39,318 bases of DNA, taken from positions 1-39,318 of the forward strand of contig QJWQ01000005.1 in the NCBI GenBank assembly GCA_003235325.1, in the 5' to 3' direction. Each line of letters starts with the position of its first letter. Position 1 is the stretch's first letter. Below are positions 35,210 to 39,318 of the stretch, piece by piece. The notes under the pieces were generated by a model. The model searched no databases. It worked only from the letters and a program-made list of their open reading frames with translations, and was not told the DNA's origin. Origin of the DNA: Gammaproteobacteria bacterium. Its GTDB lineage: Bacteria; Pseudomonadota; Gammaproteobacteria; Pseudomonadales; Porticoccaceae. The position numbers and the translations under genes were made by a program.

Positions 35210-36381
35210 TGACAATCCCCGGTTACCGCCTGTGGCTCTTGCTGGCTTGCCTGTCTCTGGTATCCGGTTGCAGCCTGTTCAGTCCCACTCCGGAGGAGGG
35301 GGAGGTCAGTGTCGAGCCCGCGGATCTGGTGGATTTCAAACCTGAGGTCAAGATCAAAAAGCGTTGGTCCGCCGGTGTCGGCAAGGGCCAGGACCGCTAT
35401 TTTACCGGCCTCGTCCCGGCGCTTGACCAGGGAATAATTTACGCTGCGGATGGCCGCGGCAATGTCTTCGCAGTGGATGCGTCATCCGGGGACCGGCGCT
35501 GGAAAGTCGAATTGGGGACCAGTCTCAGCGGTGGCGTTGGCGCCGGTTTTGGTCTGGTGCTGGTGGGCGATATGGAGGGCAGTGTCTATGCCCTCAATGC
35601 CGACAACGGCTCCCGCCGCTGGCAACACCAGGTCAGCAGTGAAGTGCTCTCTGCTCCCGGAATTAATCAGGATATGGTGATCGTGCAGACCCAGGATGGC
35701 GTACTGGAAGCCCTCGACGCCGGGTCCGGCGAAATGCGCTGGCAATACGATACTGATTTGCCCAGTCTGACCCTGCGTGGAACCAGCAGTCCACTGGTCA
35801 CCGACACCATGGTTATTGCCGGTTTTGCCAATGGCAAGATTGTCGCTCTGAGTGCATCGACGGGAAGCCTGCTCTGGGAAATTCGTGTGGCCATTCCCAA
35901 GGGTACAACCGAGCTGGAGCGCATGGTCGATATCGACGGCAATCCCCTGCTGGTGGGCGATGTGATCTATATCACCAGCTACCAGGGCAGAATCGCTGCC
36001 ATGAGCCGGGGTACCGGCCGGGAACTCTGGTTTCAGGATGGTTCCAGCCACCAGACCCCCGGTTTCGGACTGAGCCAGCTCTATGTGACCGAGTCCGACG
36101 ATACAGTCAAGGCGCTCAGGTCCAGCAGTGGTCAGGTGGTATGGAGCAATGATCAGATGACCTATCGCAAGCTGACGGCACCGGTGGTCGCCGGCGGCTA
36201 CGTTTGTGTTGCGGATGCTGACGGGTACTTGCACCTGTTGTCTCAAACCGATGGTCGCTACGTCGGCCGGATCAAGGTGGATGGCAGCGGTGTTTCCGCC
36301 CCCATGCTGGCCGATGACGAGACCCTGTTCGTGTTCGATAACGGTGGAGATTTGCGGGCCTACCGCTTTGAGTCTCCCTGA
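35209..36381 (+). CDS. bamB: Outer membrane assembly lipoprotein BamB
   Basis: A 390-residue lipoprotein of the BAM complex, which folds beta-barrel proteins into the outer membrane. The signal peptide ends in LVSGC with Cys21 acylated; Ser at +2 predicts outer-membrane sorting. The rest is an eight-bladed PQQ-like beta-propeller (repeats such as GNVFAVDASSGDRRWKVE, GSVYALNADNGSRRWQHQ and GVLEALDAGSGEMRWQYD). It starts one base inside the yfgM stop. Confidence 0.96.
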   Translation: MTIPGYRLWLLLACLSLVSGCSLFSPTPEEGEVSVEPADLVDFKPEVKIKKRWSAGVGKGQDRYFTGLVPALDQGIIYAADGRGNVFAVDASSGDRRWKVELGTSLSGGVGAGFGLVLVGDMEGSVYALNADNGSRRWQHQVSSEVLSAPGINQDMVIVQTQDGVLEALDAGSGEMRWQYDTDLPSLTLRGTSSPLVTDTMVIAGFANGKIVALSASTGSLLWEIRVAIPKGTTELERMVDIDGNPLLVGDVIYITSYQGRIAAMSRGTGRELWFQDGSSHQTPGFGLSQLYVTESDDTVKALRSSSGQVVWSNDQMTYRKLTAPVVAGGYVCVADADGYLHLLSQTDGRYVGRIKVDGSGVSAPMLADDETLFVFDNGGDLRAYRFESP

Positions 36382-36489
36382 ATTATCGGCAAGATAGCAG
36401 ACGTGGTGGACATCGGTGCCGGCCTGGGCCGCCCGATCAATGCGGCTGACGGTGGCATTTCCGGCTTTTGCCTTTAACCGGTATTCGAG

Positions 36490-36495
36490 TAGAAT
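36490..36495 (+). promoter_or_regulatory. Candidate der promoter -10 box
   Basis: TAGAAT followed by GCCGCC stands 32 bases before the der ATG, with TTGCCT about 16 bases upstream as a possible -35. It resembles the suhB and RDD promoters in the -10 and the GC-rich stretch after it. Confidence 0.45.
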
Positions 36496-36526
36496 GCCGC
36501 CTCTTTCGCAGCCCTCTCGAGAACGC

Positions 36527-37924
36527 ATGCTCCCCGTTATTGCCCTGGTGGGACGACCCAACGTCGGCAAATCGACATTGTTCAATCGCCTGACCCGATC
36601 GAGGGCGGCCCTCGTGGCCAATTTGCCCGGCCTGACTCGTGATCGAAAATACGGTGAAGGCGAATTGCACGGATGCCGGTTTATGGCGGTGGATACCGGG
36701 GGCATTACCGGTGAAGAGGATGGCCTGGACCGGATCATGGCATCCCAGTCATTCCAGGCTATTGAAGAGGCCGATATTGTTCTTTTTCTGGTGGACTGTC
36801 GTCAGGGTCTGACCGCCGTGGACGAGGCTATTGCCCGGGAACTGCGCTCCCGGGGCAAATCCTTTTTTCTTGTTGCCAACAAGATTGACGGGCTGAATCC
36901 CGATGTCGCCCTTGCAGAATTCTACACTCTGGGTGCTGGCGACGTCTTTGCCACGACGGCAACCCACGGGCGCGGCGTTGCCACGCTGATGCAGTCGGTG
37001 CTGGAGCCCTTTTCCACCGCGGTGCCACCAACGCCACCGGGCTCGCGCCAGCAGGGAATCCGGATTGCCATTGTCGGTCGACCCAATGTTGGCAAGTCAA
37101 CCCTGGTCAATCGCCTGCTGGGTGAGGAGCGGGTTGTTGTTTTCGACATGCCCGGCACGACCCGGGACAGTATCTATATCGATTACGAACGAGACGGTAA
37201 ACAATATACCCTGATCGATACCGCGGGAATTCGCCGGCGCAAAAACATCAAGGAAACCGTAGAGAAGTTTTCCATCATCAAGACCCTGCAGGCGATTGAC
37301 GACGCCAATGTTGCCATACTTCTCATCGATGCCCGTGAGGGCCTGGTGGATCAGGATCTGCACATGATGGGTTACGTACTGGATGCCGGCAGGTCCCTGG
37401 TGATCGCTGTCAACAAGTGGGATGGCCTGGAACAGGACAGCAGGGACTGGCTCAAGGTGGAGATCGAGCGTCGTCTGCGTTTTGTTGAATTCGCCAGAAT
37501 CCATTTTATCTCCGCCTTACATGGCACGGGTGTTGGCCACTTGTACCAGTCCGTGGACAAGGCCTACCTGGCGGCCACGGACAAGCTGAGCACCAATCAT
37601 CTGACCAGGGTGCTGCAGGGTGCCGTGGAAGATCACCCTCCGCCCCTGGTGAGGGGTCGCCGTATCAAGCTCCGCTACGCCCATGCCGGCGGCATGAATC
37701 CGCCACTGATTGTGATCCATGGCAATCAGACCGAAGCCGTGCCCAGCCACTACAGCCGCTACCTGGAAAAGATCTTTCGCCGGGAACTGGACCTCCAGGG
37801 TACGCCGGTAGAGATAGAGTACCGCTCCGGGGAGAATCCTTTTGCGGGTCGGAAAAACCAGTTGAGTCCCAGGCAGATCGCCAGGCGGCAAAGGCTGATG
37901 CGGTATGTGAAGGGAAAAAAATAG
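36527..37924 (+). CDS. der: Ribosome assembly GTPase Der (EngA)
   Basis: A 465-residue double-GTPase needed for 50S ribosome assembly. Two tandem G domains are visible, each with GRPNVGKS (the first at 8-15, the second near 180), their own DTGG or DTAG G3 motifs and NKxD G4 motifs (NKID and NKWD). A C-terminal KH-like domain follows ([12 protein letters not shown]). I choose ATG 36527 because [16 protein letters not shown] is the family start; the frame extends 37 codons upstream. The 145-base gap after bamB contains a candidate promoter. Confidence 0.97.
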   Translation: MLPVIALVGRPNVGKSTLFNRLTRSRAALVANLPGLTRDRKYGEGELHGCRFMAVDTGGITGEEDGLDRIMASQSFQAIEEADIVLFLVDCRQGLTAVDEAIARELRSRGKSFFLVANKIDGLNPDVALAEFYTLGAGDVFATTATHGRGVATLMQSVLEPFSTAVPPTPPGSRQQGIRIAIVGRPNVGKSTLVNRLLGEERVVVFDMPGTTRDSIYIDYERDGKQYTLIDTAGIRRRKNIKETVEKFSIIKTLQAIDDANVAILLIDAREGLVDQDLHMMGYVLDAGRSLVIAVNKWDGLEQDSRDWLKVEIERRLRFVEFARIHFISALHGTGVGHLYQSVDKAYLAATDKLSTNHLTRVLQGAVEDHPPPLVRGRRIKLRYAHAGGMNPPLIVIHGNQTEAVPSHYSRYLEKIFRRELDLQGTPVEIEYRSGENPFAGRKNQLSPRQIARRQRLMRYVKGKK

Positions 37925-37961
37925 TTTAAAAATCAACCGCCACCGGCCCGGCTTTTGCTTT

Positions 37962-37969
37962 GGTATAAA
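37962..37969 (+). promoter_or_regulatory. Extended -10 promoter for the DUF481 gene
   Basis: TGGTATAAAT contains TG-n-TATAAA, an extended -10, with no clear -35. The leader would be about 95 bases. AGGAG at 38061-38065 is the ribosome site. Confidence 0.55.
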
Positions 37970-38071
37970 TACAAGTTGCCAACTATCCAGAATCCCCCAA
38001 ATCGACTATTCGTTCTCAATTCTTGCAGGCTGATCTCTGGCTGCGATTTTTTTAAACACTAGGAGTAAACA

Positions 38072-38770
38072 ATGAAGTCTTTGATAACCATATTGCTGTT
38101 TTTTTTGCCACTGGGCGTCCTGGCCGATGGTGAATGGAAAGGGGAGGGAGACCTTGGTTATAACAAAGCTACGGGTAATACCCAGACAGAAGCGCTGCTG
38201 TCCAAATTGAAACTAACCTACGACATTGACCGCTGGTCCCACACAGGGCAACTGGAGGCCGTCAATTCATCCGACAGCGGTGACAGAACCGCGGAAAGCT
38301 ATACGGGCAAACTGGCAACGAATTATGCCATATCGGAAAAATACTACGCCTTTGGCAAAGGCCGCTATGAGGAAAACCGGTTCAGCGGTTATGAATACCA
38401 GGCCTCGGTAGCCCCGGGTCTGGGCGTGCATTTTATTGATACCGAATCCACGGTATTCAACCTGGAAGCGGGCGTCGGTTTTCGGCGCAGCAAGGAGCAG
38501 GATACGGGGGCAACCAGCGACGAGGCCATTTTCCAGCTGGCGACAAAATTTTACCGTCAATTGACCGAGACAACCCGTTTTGAAAGTGATCTGGGTGTGG
38601 AATCCGGTGCCGACAATACGTATTCAGAGGCAATATTTGCCCTGAAGGTAAAGATCAACAGCCATCTGGCCCTGAAGCTCGGCTACATGATCAAGAACAA
38701 TTCGGACGTGCCTGTTGATACCGATAAAACCGATACCCTGACTTCCGTTGGGCTCAACTACAGCTTCTAG
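38072..38770 (+). CDS. DUF481-family outer-membrane beta-barrel protein
   Basis: A 232-residue protein with a signal peptide (MKSLITILLFFLPLGVLA, cleavage before DGEWKGEG) and alternating beta strands ending in an aromatic residue (SVGLNYSF), typical of outer-membrane barrels. It matches the DUF481/YdiY-like family, often called putative salt-induced outer membrane proteins; the function is unknown. The central segment ESYTGKLATNYAISEKYYAFGKGRYEENRF is typical. It has its own promoter and is unlikely to belong to the der transcript. It converges on xseA. Confidence 0.9.
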   Translation: MKSLITILLFFLPLGVLADGEWKGEGDLGYNKATGNTQTEALLSKLKLTYDIDRWSHTGQLEAVNSSDSGDRTAESYTGKLATNYAISEKYYAFGKGRYEENRFSGYEYQASVAPGLGVHFIDTESTVFNLEAGVGFRRSKEQDTGATSDEAIFQLATKFYRQLTETTRFESDLGVESGADNTYSEAIFALKVKINSHLALKLGYMIKNNSDVPVDTDKTDTLTSVGLNYSF

Positions 38771-38824
38771 GTTGTCCCGGTAGTCATTATCCCGGGTAGA
38801 TGCTCCCGTGTCGCTAATCTGGTG

Positions 38825-39318
38825 CTACAGGTCTTCCGCCTCCAGAGGTGGTCGCCCAAAGGGGTGGCCTGCTTCCACGCCCTCGACGCTGCAGTCAAGT
38901 TGCCCGTCTCTTAGGGTCAATGACAGTTTGGAGCCGACAGCAACCTCCCCGACCGAACGCAGCAGGGGGCCCCGATAGCCCGGTCCCGATTTCAGGCGGG
39001 GAATGGCGTAACCCCGGTGCAGCGTGCCCAGGGGACTGACGGCATCGAGGGTGGACGACAGGCGAACCAGGCGCAATTGACGATTCGTCAGCTGCTGTCG
39101 GGTAGATTTTTCCATGCGGTTTTGTAGTGACGTCAGCTTCTGCTTTATCGAGGCAACCATTGTCGCCGGATTGGCGGAGTGAAGTCTCTTCTGAAGCAGG
39201 CTCAGCTGATGCTGCCAGCGGCTTCGGCTATGACTCATGGCCCGATGTAACCTGATTTCCAGGTGATCCAGAGGCTGGGCATTTTCCCGCAGGCGATCAG
39301 CGGGATTTCTCAGGCGTT
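38825..39318 (-). CDS. xseA: Exodeoxyribonuclease VII large subunit, C-terminal fragment
   Basis: The frame is open to the right edge of the window, so only about 164 C-terminal residues are present. They include NPADRLRENAQPLDHLEIRLHRAM-type coiled coil and the conserved end LRLVRLSSTLDAVSPLGTLHRGYAI, followed by VGEVAVGSKLSLTLRDGQLDC. XseA with XseB forms exonuclease VII, which degrades single-stranded DNA. An ATG at 39238 lies inside the fragment and is not the true start, since family sequence continues upstream. A weak CCCGG stem in the 54-base gap to the DUF481 gene is not a clear terminator. Confidence 0.92.
   Translation of the reverse strand, partial: RLRNPADRLRENAQPLDHLEIRLHRAMSHSRSRWQHQLSLLQKRLHSANPATMVASIKQKLTSLQNRMEKSTRQQLTNRQLRLVRLSSTLDAVSPLGTLHRGYAIPRLKSGPGYRGPLLRSVGEVAVGSKLSLTLRDGQLDCSVEGVEAGHPFGRPPLEAEDL

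Noticed and set aside
35482-36738. Minus-strand open frame of 418 codons opposite bamB and the start of der
   Set aside because: Covers the beta-propeller of bamB on the other strand and resembles nothing; the bamB and der frames are unambiguous.
38771-38824. CCCGG/CCGGG stem between the DUF481 gene and xseA as a bidirectional terminator
   Set aside because: Five-base stem without a following T-run on either strand.

Overview
The window is a gene-dense, moderately GC-rich stretch of core chromosome from a Gram-negative gammaproteobacterium. The evidence is the combination of type IV pilus genes (pilY1, pilE, pilRS, pilW), LptFG, BamB, the Tat operon, ubiquinone genes ubiE-ubiJ-ubiB, and a complete gammaproteobacterial ISC operon with iscX. 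Gene order resembles Pseudomonas and the marine Cellvibrionales groups (Halieaceae, Spongiibacteraceae, Porticoccaceae). That placement is inferred from gene order and protein style, not from any search. I see no rRNA, tRNA, CRISPR, prophage or complete insertion sequence.

Layout. (1) 1-4377 is a type IV pilus block: the C-terminal end of PilY1 and minor pilin PilE on the plus strand, meeting the PilS-PilR two-component system tail to tail. (2) 4498-11696 holds glutamine-dependent NAD synthetase (plus), then on the minus strand pepA, holC, an acidic protein of unknown function and valS. (3) 11831-14999 holds the LPS exporter permeases lptF-lptG, a convergent RDD-family membrane protein whose end overlaps lptG, and a small PHA-granule-region protein. 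(4) 15044-20284, minus strand, is one tightly packed run ubiE-ubiJ-ubiB-hisI-hisE-tatA-tatB-tatC with several start/stop overlaps. (5) 20285-20889 has no recognisable gene but carries strong inverted repeats. (6) 20890-22659 holds suhB and trmJ, transcribed divergently. (7) 22660-28467 is the isc operon iscR-iscS-iscU-iscA-hscB-hscA-fdx-iscX, with a well-formed promoter overlapped by an IscR-type box. (8) 28788-37924 holds ndk-rlmN-pilW-rodZ-ispG-hisS-yfgM-bamB-der. (9) 38072-39318 holds a DUF481 outer-membrane protein and the end of xseA.

How the genes fit together. Fe-S assembly (ISC) supplies clusters to enzymes encoded close by: IspG and RlmN are 4Fe-4S enzymes. IscS also supplies sulfur for tRNA thiolation, and TrmJ next door methylates tRNA. 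Envelope construction recurs throughout: LptFG, Tat, BamB, RodZ, the pilus genes and the DUF481 protein. Many gene pairs overlap by 1-4 bases, which suggests translational coupling.

I found no convincing new multi-gene system. The best unexplained material is non-coding: the inverted-repeat cluster at 20497-20678 upstream of ubiE, a 12-bp LacI/PurR-like palindrome ahead of ndk, and a shared extended -10 promoter form with a GC-rich stretch after it at suhB, trmJ and the RDD gene.
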